A stretch of 64,000 bases of DNA from Planctomycetota bacterium (GTDB lineage Bacteria > Planctomycetota > Planctomycetia > Planctomycetales > Planctomycetaceae), in assembly GCA_022600195.1 (NCBI GenBank), contig JAHZKX010000017.1, positions 124,001-188,000 of the forward strand, read 5' to 3'. Positions 44,807-54,494 of the stretch are shown here, one piece after another (the first letter of the stretch is position 1; each line of letters starts with the position of its first letter). The position numbers and the translations under genes are program-made. The notes beneath the pieces are model-generated. The model was not told the DNA's origin. It saw only the letters and a program-made list of their open reading frames with translations, and searched no databases.

Positions 44807-45343
44807 TCACTCAATCTTCACACTGAGCAATGCTGCTTTTAAGGTCGAAAGTTGCTCTTGAGTGATCCCTTTACAGTCGGCAAATACAATCTTTCTGAGG
44901 TTCTGAAATTTTGCAAGCTCAGTCATTAATTGATCCGATATAAAAACAGAATCAAAAAAGATTACCTTGAGCTCACGATGGCCTCGAAGAAGCGACAAGC
45001 TCTTAGGCTCCAGCTTACATTGTACAATGTCGAGCCGCTCAAGCTGATGTATTTGAGAAAGGCAAGCCATAGCAAATTCATCAATGGCGCATGTGTCGAC
45101 ATAAAAAGACTCTAGAGTTGGAACGTGAGTCAACATTTCGAAATGTCTGCTTTCGAATTTATCGCCTATAAAAGAGACAAGTTTAGGTTTCTCTCCTGAC
45201 TCCCAGTCTCCACCTAGTCGAACGATTTCTCGCCGAATCAGATCTTCGGTCACAGTCAGTTTTCCATAAGGAGGCAGTGCATCAGCTGCATAAGCACAAT
45301 TGGCAATCACCATGACAGTGACAAATGAAATCGCGTGTAACAT
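44807..45343 (-). CDS. Exported leucine-rich-repeat-like protein
   Basis: 178 residues. Signal peptide MLHAISFVTVMVIANCAYA. Four to five irregular LRR-like units of about 24 residues (LTHVPTLESFYVD, LSQIHQLERLDIV, LRGHRELKVIFFD, LAKFQNLRKIVFAD). Similar small LRR proteins are frequent in planctomycetes. Binding partner unknown. Confidence 0.75.
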   Translation of the reverse strand: MLHAISFVTVMVIANCAYAADALPPYGKLTVTEDLIRREIVRLGGDWESGEKPKLVSFIGDKFESRHFEMLTHVPTLESFYVDTCAIDEFAMACLSQIHQLERLDIVQCKLEPKSLSLLRGHRELKVIFFDSVFISDQLMTELAKFQNLRKIVFADCKGITQEQLSTLKAALLSVKIE

Positions 45344-45872
45344 CGTTATCTCCTTTTAAACCGAATCAAGGTATCTGGAAACAAAGCCGTTCTATTGGGA
45401 CTTCCGCTTGGTGTTACAGTGCTTTCAAATCCGGTTTTTTTCGATGTGTGCTGTCTACTCTGTTTAGCAGAAGGGGCGACGTTGTCGTTTCAATATAAAG
45501 GATTCCGATGGTTTTATCTATTCATTTATTATTGCTTTGCTCTAATCATTCGTGGTGGATATTTATGTCTGTCGCTACTTTTTAGACAGGACTGTGTTGA
45601 CATGATTGTGTTGCTTGACAACTCTTCAAAACAGGTCGTAGCCAGTGACGCTTGCCCAGAGTAGATTCGCTCGTCAAACGCGTCTCCTAACCTCTGGTGG
45701 GAAATTGTCTCATTTTAGTACTCGTTTTCTGTTTTGGGATTTAAGAAATCATTCATCTTGTGTACTTTGTACAACATGATCCTATTCTAGAAGCGTAGCA
45801 TATTTAATATACTCTGGTGACCTTCCGTTATTCGCGAACCAGAGAGAGTGGGATCAAACGCAGGATTGATCA
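45344..45872. other. 529-bp gap without a confident gene
   Basis: A hydrophobic 89-codon frame at 45395-45664 begins with TTG and has no ribosome site or family resemblance; I treat it as not a gene. Otherwise nothing recognisable. Confidence 0.45.
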
Positions 45873-46313
45873 ATGAAATCATATCTGAAAAAATATCTGA
45901 TCATTTTCGGTTCGGTAACCTGCTATCTGCTGCTAATGAAGGCAGCCGTCTATAATAAGCACAGTCCACATCATGTCATTTCACCACTTGAGGCTAAGGT
46001 GGCTCGGGTCCACCTGGGGAGTACCACGACCGAAGTGGACGCACTGATGGGGTCTTCCCCCGATACCATTTCGAAGTCGCAGGTGGTGATCGTCAATTCG
46101 ACTACGATGCTCTCGGTGTCGAACGAACAGGCAGAGAAGTACGGGGCTCCGCAGAAATGCGATTTTCGCACCTGGAAGCGGGATGATGTGAGAGCGACGG
46201 TTGTATTTGATCAAACGGGGAAGGTCGTCTGTCGCTGGGCCGGGTCAGTAAACGTACCGAGTTATCATCGCTACAGTCCTTATCAGGTTTTCAAACGCGT
46301 GGGTTTGTTCTGA
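45873..46313 (+). CDS. Small anchored protein with a BamE/SmpA-like motif
   Basis: 146 residues. One N-terminal hydrophobic segment (YLIIFGSVTCYLLLMKAAVY). The soluble part has the VHLGSTTTEVDALMGSSPD turn typical of SmpA/BamE-like domains, then strands CDFRTWKRDDVRATVVFDQ and VVCRWAGSV that fit the rest of the fold. No lipobox, so it is probably anchored by the helix. Function not inferred. A dispersed TACCACGAAA element follows the stop by seven bases. Confidence 0.65.
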   Translation: MKSYLKKYLIIFGSVTCYLLLMKAAVYNKHSPHHVISPLEAKVARVHLGSTTTEVDALMGSSPDTISKSQVVIVNSTTMLSVSNEQAEKYGAPQKCDFRTWKRDDVRATVVFDQTGKVVCRWAGSVNVPSYHRYSPYQVFKRVGLF

Positions 46314-46618
46314 TTTATTGCTACCACGAAAAGCATGAGATATTTTCTGTCGGGAGAATGAAGGGTGCGAACTTAGATTTCCCCGAAGCGAAATGATTGT
46401 TTTCTCAAACAGAACCGCTCGCCATTCATAACACCCTCGAATTAAGACGGGCTCATCGTTGTGATTTTCGTCGATCTCACGCTAAGCGTCTATCGCACAA
46501 CAAAAAGGTTTGGTGCTATTATTGAGTCTGAATTGCGTATATAATCGACCTGCGGAGTGACACATTCACACGTCGATTAAGAATCTGTTGAAGCGATCGA
46601 ATGTGAGGAGAACTTTAA
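46314..46618. other. Upstream region of the second sulfatase
   Basis: No gene seen. A TATAAT at 46540-46545 is the best -10 candidate, but no good -35 stands at 16-18 bp. A dispersed repeat is at 46321-46335. Confidence 0.4.
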
Positions 46619-48199
46619 ATGCGGCCGCAGGCCACTGAGGAAAACACGATGAGAATTAGATTATTCATTCTGGCCTGCTGGTTGTTGCTGTCGCCACTTA
46701 TCGCACAGCAAGAGGTTTTGGCGGCGCCTGATAAGCCGAACCGGCCCAATGTCGTGATCATCCTGACCGATGACATGGGTTACGGTGATGCTGCCGCTCT
46801 CAACCGTGACAGCAGAATTCCTACTCCGAACCTGGACCGGCTGGCAAAAGAAAGTCTGACTTTCACTGATGCCCATGCCGCAGGATCTTACTGTGTCCCC
46901 TCCCGTTATGGTCTGTTGACGGGTCGCTATATGTGGCGGACCCGATTGGGATCGGGGGGCAATCTGGCTAATCTTGCTGGTACACTGATCGAACCGGGGC
47001 GCAAGACAGTAGCAAATCTTCTAAAAGATGCGGGCTATCAGACCGCGCTGGTTGGTAAATGGCATCAGGGCATCGACTGGAAACTGCACGATGAAAGTGC
47101 GCGGGAGAATATTCGCGTCAATCGCAATTACCAGGATTTTGGAAATATCGACTTCGCCTCTCCCGCTCTGAAAGGCCCCAATGACTTTGGATTCGACTAC
47201 TCTTTCGGCACTGCTGGCTCCGCGGAGATGAACCCGGCGGCTTTCATCGAGAACAATCGGACGACGATCATTCCCAACCTCTCTTCGCTGGAAGCCAAGA
47301 AAAAGAACGGCGAATGGTATGGCCGGGACGATAATATTATTGCAGAAGGCTACACCATGGACCGTCTGGTTCCGACCCTTTCAAATAAGGCGTGTGAATT
47401 CGTCGAGACGGCAACCCGCACGCACCCCGATCAGCCGTTCTTCCTGTATTACGCGATGACAACACCGCACAACCCAATTGTTCCTAACAAGGAATTCGTC
47501 GGGACCAGCCGGGCCGGGACTTACGGAGATTTTGTTGTTGAACTCGACCACCATGTCGGAAGGCTTTTACGCAAACTGACCGAACTTGGTATCGAAAAAA
47601 ACACGCTGGTCATCTTCACCAGCGATAATGGGCCAGTCAATCGAACCAAGGGGTACTCGACCAAGTGGGTTAGGGGCGACACCGCCATTTATGGACACGA
47701 CAGTACCGGACCTTTCGAGGGCTGGAAGGGAGGCCTGCTGGAGGGCGGACACCGTGTACCTTTCTTCGTTCGCTGGCCAGAAACAATCAAGCCCGGCGCG
47801 CGTTGTTCCACGACGATTGTGTTTAATGACGTCCTCCCCACTCTGGCGGAGATGTTGAAGATCAATCTGGATCACAACACTGCGGAAGATGGTCAAAGTT
47901 TCTACAAGGCGTTGACGGGAACAGCACGACCCGAATCGTTTCACGAGGCGATCGTACACAATCACAGCAATGGGACATTTTCCATCCGCAAGGGTGCTTT
48001 CAAGCTGACGGTCAACGGACCAAAAACCAACACACAGGTTTTGGATGACGCCTTTCCGGTCTCTTTCGTACTTTATGATCTGGGCAAAGACATCAAAGAA
48101 ACCACCAATGTATCCCGTAATCATCCGGAGAAGGTAAAAAAGATGCACGCCCTGCTCAAAAAATATGTACGAGAGGGCAGAAGCAATCGGAGACGATGA
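46619..48199 (+). CDS. Exported formylglycine sulfatase (arylsulfatase-like)
   Basis: 526 residues, signal peptide after MRIRLFILACWLLLSP. Intact type I sulfatase: N-terminal NVVIILTDDMGYGD (Asp pair for Ca2+), the formylglycine motif CVPSR with Cys92, GKWHQG, FTSDNGPV and WKGGLLEGGHRVPFFVRWP in part. Removes sulfate esters from an extracellular polymer; the precise substrate is unknown. GAGGAG 8 bases before 46619 favours this start; an ATG at 46649 is the alternative. Confidence 0.93.
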   Translation: MRPQATEENTMRIRLFILACWLLLSPLIAQQEVLAAPDKPNRPNVVIILTDDMGYGDAAALNRDSRIPTPNLDRLAKESLTFTDAHAAGSYCVPSRYGLLTGRYMWRTRLGSGGNLANLAGTLIEPGRKTVANLLKDAGYQTALVGKWHQGIDWKLHDESARENIRVNRNYQDFGNIDFASPALKGPNDFGFDYSFGTAGSAEMNPAAFIENNRTTIIPNLSSLEAKKKNGEWYGRDDNIIAEGYTMDRLVPTLSNKACEFVETATRTHPDQPFFLYYAMTTPHNPIVPNKEFVGTSRAGTYGDFVVELDHHVGRLLRKLTELGIEKNTLVIFTSDNGPVNRTKGYSTKWVRGDTAIYGHDSTGPFEGWKGGLLEGGHRVPFFVRWPETIKPGARCSTTIVFNDVLPTLAEMLKINLDHNTAEDGQSFYKALTGTARPESFHEAIVHNHSNGTFSIRKGAFKLTVNGPKTNTQVLDDAFPVSFVLYDLGKDIKETTNVSRNHPEKVKKMHALLKKYVREGRSNRRR

Positions 48200-48257
48200 A
48201 GGTGCGATTGAATCGGTTCCCGCGTTGCGAAGACGAAGTCCAACAGAACGACAGACT

Positions 48258-49643
48258 TTACTTGGCCACTCGGGGACTTGGCATCACTCGTCCTGCCTGA
48301 TGCAGGGTCACTTTCGGGCTCTTGCCCGTCTTCGGTAATTCAAATTTCAATGTCGCATCAACGGCCTGATACTTCCACTCGGTTTCACTTTTGGGAATCA
48401 ATGCCAGAAATTGCTGACCTGTGAGCTGAGCCATCATTCGGCCCTCTTTCACCTGCACCGTGATCAAAATTCCGGGGGCAAGTTGGTATTTACCTTCGAG
48501 TCGCTTTGCAACCTTGGGGTCAACCTTAAACTCCTTTTCGAATGTTCTTGGCTTCACCTTCATACCGACGCTTGTCTGAAATATCTGTTGAGCCAGCGCG
48601 TCAACGTCCATCACTGCTGTGTTGCAAAGTAACACCGTCGCGCTTTTCAATGACCGGTTTACAAGGATCATGCAATGATAGCCGCCGGTCTGTCCATTGT
48701 GCCATCGCGTTGAACGATCGCCTGCAATCATCCACCCCAGCCCCATTGCCAGATTTGCCTCTGCAGGCGGTTTATGTTGTTTCCAGGCCAGCTCAATCGT
48801 CTTCCCGAGTTGACCGTCCGGCGGATCGAGCGATGCTTTCGCGAACAATAACATGTCGTCAAGATTGCTTCGAATTGCGCCGCAGCCGGCAAGTGAATCA
48901 AAGTCCCATGACTTCTCGAGCAGCAGTGCCGCATTGTGTGGCGGGGCTAAGTGTTTGGCCTGTGCCGAAGAAAGAGTAATCGTCGTGTCAGACATCTTCA
49001 AGGGTTCCGTCAGTTTCTGATTCAACAGTGCTTCGTAACTCATTCCCGCCTGGCGAGACAGTAAATCACCCAGGAGCCCCGCACCAAGGTTCGAGTATTC
49101 ATACCCTTCCCCTGGTTTTCGAACCGGTTTTGCTGCCAGCAGGTAATCCGTTAGCAGCTTGCGATTGTATCCGGCGAAGGGATTGGTCGAATCCGCTGGT
49201 TTGAAATTGGTGGGCATGACTGGAAGACCAGAGACATGATGCGACAGTTGTGCGAATGTAATATTGGCCAGCTTCGGATTCGTAGCACTTAATTCTTTCA
49301 TAATGACGCTGATCGGATCGTCCAGTTTGATTTGTCCCGAAACGACGGCGTCTGCCAGAAGTAGTGATGTGAACACTTTGGAGATCGAACCAATTTCATA
49401 AATGGTCTTGTCATTCGGAGCGGGTGTTCCGTTTTCACCGAGCACGCCGAAATGCTTCTTCCAGACGACACCATTGGAGATCACTCCCACAGAAATGGCG
49501 TTTACCTTATTGTTCGTCAGATACGGTGCGACCAGCGCCGCAATTTTCTTTTCGTGCTTGAAGCCTTGCTCAGCAAATAATTGAACTGTTCCGAAAGCAA
49601 CAAACAAAACCAACAATAAAAGCTGTCGCATTTCGGTCCTCAT
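48258..49643 (-). CDS. Exported serine hydrolase of the beta-lactamase/PBP4-like family
   Basis: 461 residues. Signal peptide (MRQLLLLVLFVAFG). Class C-type active site: SISK with Ser86 and Lys89, YSN with Tyr183, and HNG at 315-317 (in place of KTG). The last ~100 residues form a beta-rich domain (FKVDPKVAKRLEGKYQLAPG). The family includes esterases and peptidases as well as beta-lactamases, so antibiotic degradation is not implied. Convergent with the sulfatase gene (58-bp gap). Confidence 0.88.
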   Translation of the reverse strand: MRTEMRQLLLLVLFVAFGTVQLFAEQGFKHEKKIAALVAPYLTNNKVNAISVGVISNGVVWKKHFGVLGENGTPAPNDKTIYEIGSISKVFTSLLLADAVVSGQIKLDDPISVIMKELSATNPKLANITFAQLSHHVSGLPVMPTNFKPADSTNPFAGYNRKLLTDYLLAAKPVRKPGEGYEYSNLGAGLLGDLLSRQAGMSYEALLNQKLTEPLKMSDTTITLSSAQAKHLAPPHNAALLLEKSWDFDSLAGCGAIRSNLDDMLLFAKASLDPPDGQLGKTIELAWKQHKPPAEANLAMGLGWMIAGDRSTRWHNGQTGGYHCMILVNRSLKSATVLLCNTAVMDVDALAQQIFQTSVGMKVKPRTFEKEFKVDPKVAKRLEGKYQLAPGILITVQVKEGRMMAQLTGQQFLALIPKSETEWKYQAVDATLKFELPKTGKSPKVTLHQAGRVMPSPRVAK

Positions 49644-49842
49644 CTTTGTAAAAATGTGATTTGGAAGCCTCGCGAACCTGATGAATGAAAGTGGACGGGC
49701 TCATGCTTTAGCAGACATCGTATACCACACAATTCTGCGTTGCCAGTAAATTCTCTGACTTGAGACGATCCCGGTCACCAAAGCGCGCAGGCGGACCTTG
49801 TTTCCCTTTAGAGTTAGTACCAACTGGGGCAAGTCAGTACGG

Positions 49843-51246
49843 TTACCCGAACAATTCCTTAATCGGCTCACCTGTTGTCAGTGAGCGTAAAATGCCACTG
49901 GGGTCCTGTGGATCATTGATGGGTATGTCAAGCGCGTGATAGATGGTCGCCGCCAGTTCCTCGGGTCGGACCGGGTTGTCGGTAGGATACTGACCATATT
50001 TGTTGGACTTACCGTAGACTTGCCCTCCAGCGATGCCCGCGCCGGCTAAGATCGAGGAAAAACACTTCGGCCAGTGCTGGCGTCCGGGTGGGTTTTGCTT
50101 CAGAACGTGTGGTGTGCGTCCAAACTCGCCTGTTACAACAACGAGTGTGTTGTCCAACATACCGCGATCGCTCAGGTCAGAGAGCAGCCCGGAAAGTGCC
50201 TGATCCAGTCGAGGCAAACAAAAACCCATGCCGTAAGAACCGTTACCGAAGGCATCGCCCATACCCATGTTTCCCCCGTGCATGTCCCAGCTGCTGCTGG
50301 GTGGGCCTTGTTTGTCATAGTCGGCCTGTCCCGTCCAACCGTTGACTGTCACAAAGCGGACACCAGATTCCACCATGCGGCGTGCAAGCAGCAGATTCTG
50401 CCCGAGCGGATGCATCCCATAACGTTCACGAACACTGTCGGGTTCGCGGTGCATCTCAAACGCCTGTCGGCCTTCGGCACGCGTCAAAGCCTCATAGGTT
50501 TTTTCACGCAGGTCAGACCAGTCCTTAACAACTTTGTCTTTATCCAGTCTGTTGGATTCAAGGCCACGGAGCACAGACTTGCGCTTTTCGAATCGCTTCT
50601 CATCGTAAGGGTCATAAATCTGCGGCGGTTTGAAGTCTTTCATCGCCGGATGATTATTCGCAGAGCCGACAAAGACGGGGGCATATGCCGAGCCAAGGTA
50701 GCCGCCGATGCCAATATTGGGGGCACAGAAGACGGGGGGCCCCACACATTTGATGATCCATGCATTAGAAACAAAATTGCGTTTGCTGGGTTTGTGTTTG
50801 GCGACAAAGGAACCCAGGTAAGGTTGTTCGTTCGCCATCCCCTGCTGAACACGCTTCGCCGATTGTCCGCTCAGCAGATTGTGCATCGCATCGAAGTGAT
50901 TGCTGATCGCACCCGGATGTGACATGGAATTGATCAGCGTGAATTTGTCGGTCAACTTTGACAGTCCCGTGTGCATTTCATTGATGCGCATGCCCGGCAC
51001 CTTTGTAGAAATAGGCATGTACGGTCCGCGATATTCCACGGGCGCATTCGGCTTCATATCCCAGGTATCAAGGTGACTCGGTCCGCCACAAAGCAGAACG
51101 AAGATGCAGGACTTTTCAGACTTGACGGCTTTGCCCGAGGCGTCCACCTTGTCAGTCCCCAGCACCATCCCCGGCATGCCGAGACTCATCGTTCCTAAAC
51201 CACTCGCGATGAGAGCTTGACGTCGGTTTAATTGGAAATCGTTCAT
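49843..51246 (-). CDS. DUF1501 family exported protein without adjacent PSD1 gene
   Basis: 467 residues from the ATG at 51246 (MNDFQLNRRQALIASGLGTM), a Tat leader; the alternative ATG at 51264 lies upstream of it. The body has the family signatures IFVLLCGGPSHLDTWDMKP, FTLINSMSHPGAISNH, GEFGRTPHVLKQNPPGRQHW and AGAGIAGGQVYG. Most planctomycete members travel with a PSD1 gene; here the next gene is a serine hydrolase 200 bp away, so it may act alone or with a distant partner. Confidence 0.9.
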   Translation of the reverse strand: MNDFQLNRRQALIASGLGTMSLGMPGMVLGTDKVDASGKAVKSEKSCIFVLLCGGPSHLDTWDMKPNAPVEYRGPYMPISTKVPGMRINEMHTGLSKLTDKFTLINSMSHPGAISNHFDAMHNLLSGQSAKRVQQGMANEQPYLGSFVAKHKPSKRNFVSNAWIIKCVGPPVFCAPNIGIGGYLGSAYAPVFVGSANNHPAMKDFKPPQIYDPYDEKRFEKRKSVLRGLESNRLDKDKVVKDWSDLREKTYEALTRAEGRQAFEMHREPDSVRERYGMHPLGQNLLLARRMVESGVRFVTVNGWTGQADYDKQGPPSSSWDMHGGNMGMGDAFGNGSYGMGFCLPRLDQALSGLLSDLSDRGMLDNTLVVVTGEFGRTPHVLKQNPPGRQHWPKCFSSILAGAGIAGGQVYGKSNKYGQYPTDNPVRPEELAATIYHALDIPINDPQDPSGILRSLTTGEPIKELFG

Positions 51247-51387
51247 GCAAAGCCTCATATCCAAATTGACGAATTGAGAGCAAATTTCTCTGATCGACAG
51301 AGAAGGCGGGCAAGTCAGCCGACTGTCATGGATGATGACTCAATTACGCCAAAACCCACTGTGTTTTTTAAGTGTTCACTGATAGAG

Positions 51388-51416
51388 ATCCTAGCCGATT
51401 CAATACCCCGAGTCAA
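51388..51416 (-). promoter_or_regulatory. Promoter of the DUF1501 gene
   Basis: Minus-strand TTGACT (51416-51411) and TAGGAT (51393-51388) with 17-bp spacing. About 140 bases before the start. Confidence 0.45.
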
Positions 51417-51578
51417 TCATTTGTTCATTTGTCGCTAGAACGAGAGCGACAATTATCTGATCATGGCCGGTATCCGCGACGCCTTTTGTTGATTCTGAAA
51501 TATCCTGCAAGCAATCGTAAGATTACTGTTTGAAATACGTTCGAATAGATCTCTGGTACACACTGTCGACTTGCCTAT

Positions 51579-52016
51579 CTAATCGGCGGGAACGGGCGGC
51601 GCGCTTCTGCCCGTCAACGCGCCACCTAGCCAGACTCCAGCAATAGCAGCCGGGATGTAGAGAGCCACGTCCGTAACGGCAAACCAGATTGGGGAGGGAA
51701 GCATCATCAGCATGGCGATGCCTCCACAGGTCCACAGAATACCCAGTCCTATCGCGGCGGCATACCAGGCTCGCTTTGCAATGAGACCGCAGACAAAACC
51801 GCTCACGAAACTGCCACCTGCATGCGCAAGCAGCACCATGATCAAGGCACCCGTGGGCATTCCGTGCGCCTCGACATGAGCTTTGAACGCGTCGAAATCG
51901 TTAGGATCAATTCCTTCAGGCAACGGATACATACCATGTGAAACCGTCACAATTGCCATGTTGAATGCACTACCAGCTATAATTCCGATAACAACGGCCA
52001 TTATGTTGCGGATCAT
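51579..52016 (-). CDS. Small four-helix membrane protein
   Basis: 145 residues with four hydrophobic helices (MIRNIMAVVIGIIAGSAFNM, GALIMVLLAHAGGSFVSGFV, WYAAAIGLGILWTCGGIAML, LYIPAAIAGVWLGGAL) and a short Pro-rich tail. Looks like a widespread uncharacterised membrane family; no motif for a reaction. Confidence 0.75.
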   Translation of the reverse strand: MIRNIMAVVIGIIAGSAFNMAIVTVSHGMYPLPEGIDPNDFDAFKAHVEAHGMPTGALIMVLLAHAGGSFVSGFVCGLIAKRAWYAAAIGLGILWTCGGIAMLMMLPSPIWFAVTDVALYIPAAIAGVWLGGALTGRSAPPVPAD

Positions 52017-52382
52017 AGTAACTCAGTCTCCTCGCGATTGATGATAAACCTGATTAGAGCGAATTTCTCAATTCCGCACCGGTTCGACACTCCCGACCTA
52101 TTCAGGCCCATCCGGTAATTCATTTCTTAAAAATGATTGTAACATTAACGAAGAGTTTCGCGAACAAAATCCTGTAAATAAATCGTGCATGTGTTGGTTA
52201 GCTGTCGAGCAGCTATTGTCATCACTTTTGTCGATGCCTGTTGAAAACTTGGGCAAACAACCAAATGAATAATGTCAAGATTCCTGATTTAATTTCGATT
52301 CGCCAATTTGTTAAAGGCCATTCTCTACACGTGGCTCTACTCCCAGACTTATTGATCACATACTTTCGGTGCTTCATTCCAT
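52017..52382. other. 366-bp gap without a gene
   Basis: Nothing recognisable. It should contain the promoter of the small membrane protein gene. Confidence 0.4.
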
Positions 52383-52850
52383 CTACTTTTCATGATCACC
52401 GATAAAGTGTGGTTCCGATGGATCGGACGACACGTCAGGTTGTGTAGCGAACGATTCTACGTTCCCGATTTCCAGCAACCAAAAGTGATCGCCTCGATTC
52501 GCGTTTAACGAATATTCATGAAGCTTGCCATCAATTGCTGTGCCGTACCAACTAATAGAGTCAAAGCCAGTTGGAACGTTTTTGTGGAGCATGCCCTCCC
52601 ACGTCACGCCCATGTCTGGAACCAGGTTTTGATAGAGAGGGTTGTGGCGTCGTTCTGGAATGCAATATGTGTTGATGGCTTCCAGCGGCCAACGTTCTTC
52701 AAGTGCTGCTGTTACTTCATCGGCGGAAGCGAAATTCAGCTTTGTACTCGTAGTCAAATCGGGGGCGGTCCCAGTCGGCGTGTCGTGAACAGTCGGTGTG
52801 CAGCCCAATACTGTCATTAAGATTACCGTATTAAATATGAGAGTACGCAT
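52383..52850 (-). CDS. Putative lipoprotein
   Basis: 155 residues from the ATG at 52850 (MRTLIFNTVILMTVLGC); an in-frame ATG at 52883 gives no better leader. LGC is a lipobox, so the mature protein is probably lipid-anchored. The rest (FASADEVTAALEERWPLEAI, FDSISWYGTAIDG) is unrecognised. No neighbours in the same direction. Confidence 0.6.
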   Translation of the reverse strand: MRTLIFNTVILMTVLGCTPTVHDTPTGTAPDLTTSTKLNFASADEVTAALEERWPLEAINTYCIPERRHNPLYQNLVPDMGVTWEGMLHKNVPTGFDSISWYGTAIDGKLHEYSLNANRGDHFWLLEIGNVESFATQPDVSSDPSEPHFIGDHEK

Positions 52851-52883
52851 GATTTGATGGCAGAACTGGTTATTCACCTGCAT

Positions 52884-53401
52884 TGACTCGTTCTTAGATG
52901 AAGCTGATTTGGAACATATACACGCAAAATATCCGATTTTTGTTCAGATATAATTCCACAGATGCTTCATATCACACATAGATATTGGCCATAGTTTCAG
53001 CATGCTGTATATCATACCAGCATCTAAAAGCATATCAAAAAAATTTATACTGCCGGATCGATCCAATCGTTGCAGTCGTTTTATAACAACGAGTGAACCA
53101 GGAATTCTCCTAAAATTTAAATTGACCACTTGAAAAAAAAACATAGATTTTTGATGGTCACTCAATCGGCAACACTGCTGAGAGGGTCAACGAGATACGG
53201 GATCTGATACGTGCTATTTAATATCACGAATATCAAATCATATTCTAAAGCATCCAGGGGTCTCATGCTTTCAAGCCTTTGCCCAAGTTTACTGTAGCGT
53301 CTCCAAGACCATTCGAAACAAGTAGAAAAAATGAAAGACGCTATGGTTAAATGGGATGCTTTCCAGAGGGAAAGATAAATTGAATAATCCCGATTCACTA
53401 A
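52884..53401. other. Region upstream of the prepilin-like gene
   Basis: About 500 bp with no confident gene. Two minus-strand frames (52944-53165, 53162-53398) have no family features. Confidence 0.4.
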
Positions 53402-53434
53402 AAATATGACAATGTGAAAGTACCTGTCATATTT
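53402..53434 (+). promoter_or_regulatory. Perfect 10-bp inverted repeat before the prepilin-like gene
   Basis: AAATATGACA (53402-53411) and TGTCATATTT (53425-53434) are exact reverse complements with a 13-base spacer. It lies 20 bases before the ATG, so it could be an operator or an RNA hairpin next to the ribosome site (GGAGAAG around 53444-53450). Confidence 0.6.
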
Positions 53435-53454
53435 GTAAATCTCGGAGAAGAATC

Positions 53455-53976
53455 ATGATGAAAACAAAACAACAAAAAGGGAAACGTGCAGGTTTCACCC
53501 TCGTCGAAGTCCTGATTGTCGTCGTAGTATTGGGTATTCTGGCTGCTACAGTCTTGCCACAATTTACATCAACGAATGATGACGCCAAAGAGTCTGTACT
53601 CGCTCAAGACTTACAGATAATGCGAAGTCAGATCCATTTCTATATGATTCAACATAACTTTAAATATCCTGCAAGTGGCTCTACAAAAACGGATGATTTC
53701 CGAAATGCGTTGCTGCTTTCCAGCGACAAAGATGGCAGCACAGGCGCTATTGGTACCAAACCACTGGGCCCTTACCTGTTAGGAACGATTCCTGCCAATC
53801 CTTATACGGGTGGTCGTGGTATTATGATTGTGACAGACGTCCCAGGTACGGCTCCCGATGAAACCGCCAAAGATGGTACGGAAATTGTCGGATGGATTTA
53901 TAATCCTGCCACAGGCGAGATCAAAGGAAATAATGCCGGTACCGGCACAGATGGCGTTAAACTGGACTCGCTATAG
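53455..53976 (+). CDS. Type IV prepilin / type II secretion pseudopilin-like protein
   Basis: 173 residues. A prepilin leader with cleavage site RAG/FTLVEVLI, Glu at position +5 and a long N-terminal helix. The body resembles GspG-like major pseudopilins (ASGSTKTDDFRN, LLGTIPANPYTGG, WIYNPATGEIKGNN). It needs a separate prepilin peptidase and assembly machinery, not present in this window. Confidence 0.87.
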   Translation: MMKTKQQKGKRAGFTLVEVLIVVVVLGILAATVLPQFTSTNDDAKESVLAQDLQIMRSQIHFYMIQHNFKYPASGSTKTDDFRNALLLSSDKDGSTGAIGTKPLGPYLLGTIPANPYTGGRGIMIVTDVPGTAPDETAKDGTEIVGWIYNPATGEIKGNNAGTGTDGVKLDSL

Positions 53977-54071
53977 AAAACAGGCTTAGCCTCTCACGTT
54001 TGAGTAGTGGGTTCTCCGCTGTGTTTGTTCCCCCCGCTACAAATATCCAGGCTAGAGAATCAGCCCTTGAG

Positions 54072-54494
54072 TTACAAATCATGTTCCCCACCGTCGGCAT
54101 TATATGCTTCGCGCTCGAATGGATTATCGCGATAGAAACGGCGACCGACCAGCCACATATAGATTGACGAAAGAAAATAGGCAGGCAAAAACAGTGGTCC
54201 CCAACGCTCATACTGAAGGATATGGACGGTTTCATGATTGCGTGAAATATCCAGTGACGCGTCAGTTTGGCCTAGGATCGTGTGGCCCAGTGTCAGTGCG
54301 AGTGTGAATTGTCCGTGGGGCAGTCGTTGTACGAACCACTTTGTACCGCCCTCATAAAACTCGATGGCTCGACCGCGAATTCGTGCGCGTCCACCGAAGC
54401 ACATTCCAACGCTGCCGATCACCAAACCGAGAAGCGTATTTGGTGATGCCCAAAATACTCGAGTCAGAAAATAAATGCGATCTATCGGTGGCAC
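54072..54494 (-). CDS. Small membrane protein with HExxH motif
   Basis: 140 residues. A hydrophobic N-terminal segment (LLGLVIGSVGMCFGG), then HETVH at 87-91 (a zinc-peptidase type motif) in HETVHILQYERWGP, a membrane helix (LFLPAYFLSSIYMWLVG) and a RDNPFEREA tail that may supply a third ligand. The same short family is widespread; members are usually annotated as membrane or putative metallopeptidase. Peptidase activity is not shown. Confidence 0.65.
   Translation of the reverse strand: MPPIDRIYFLTRVFWASPNTLLGLVIGSVGMCFGGRARIRGRAIEFYEGGTKWFVQRLPHGQFTLALTLGHTILGQTDASLDISRNHETVHILQYERWGPLFLPAYFLSSIYMWLVGRRFYRDNPFEREAYNADGGEHDL

Noticed and set aside
45395-45664. Hydrophobic 89-codon frame with TTG start
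   Set aside because: No ribosome site, no relatives recognised; hydrophobic content alone is expected from T-rich DNA.
50074-50922. 282-codon + strand frame opposite the DUF1501 gene
   Set aside because: Antisense shadow; no family content, and the DUF1501 motifs are intact on the other strand.
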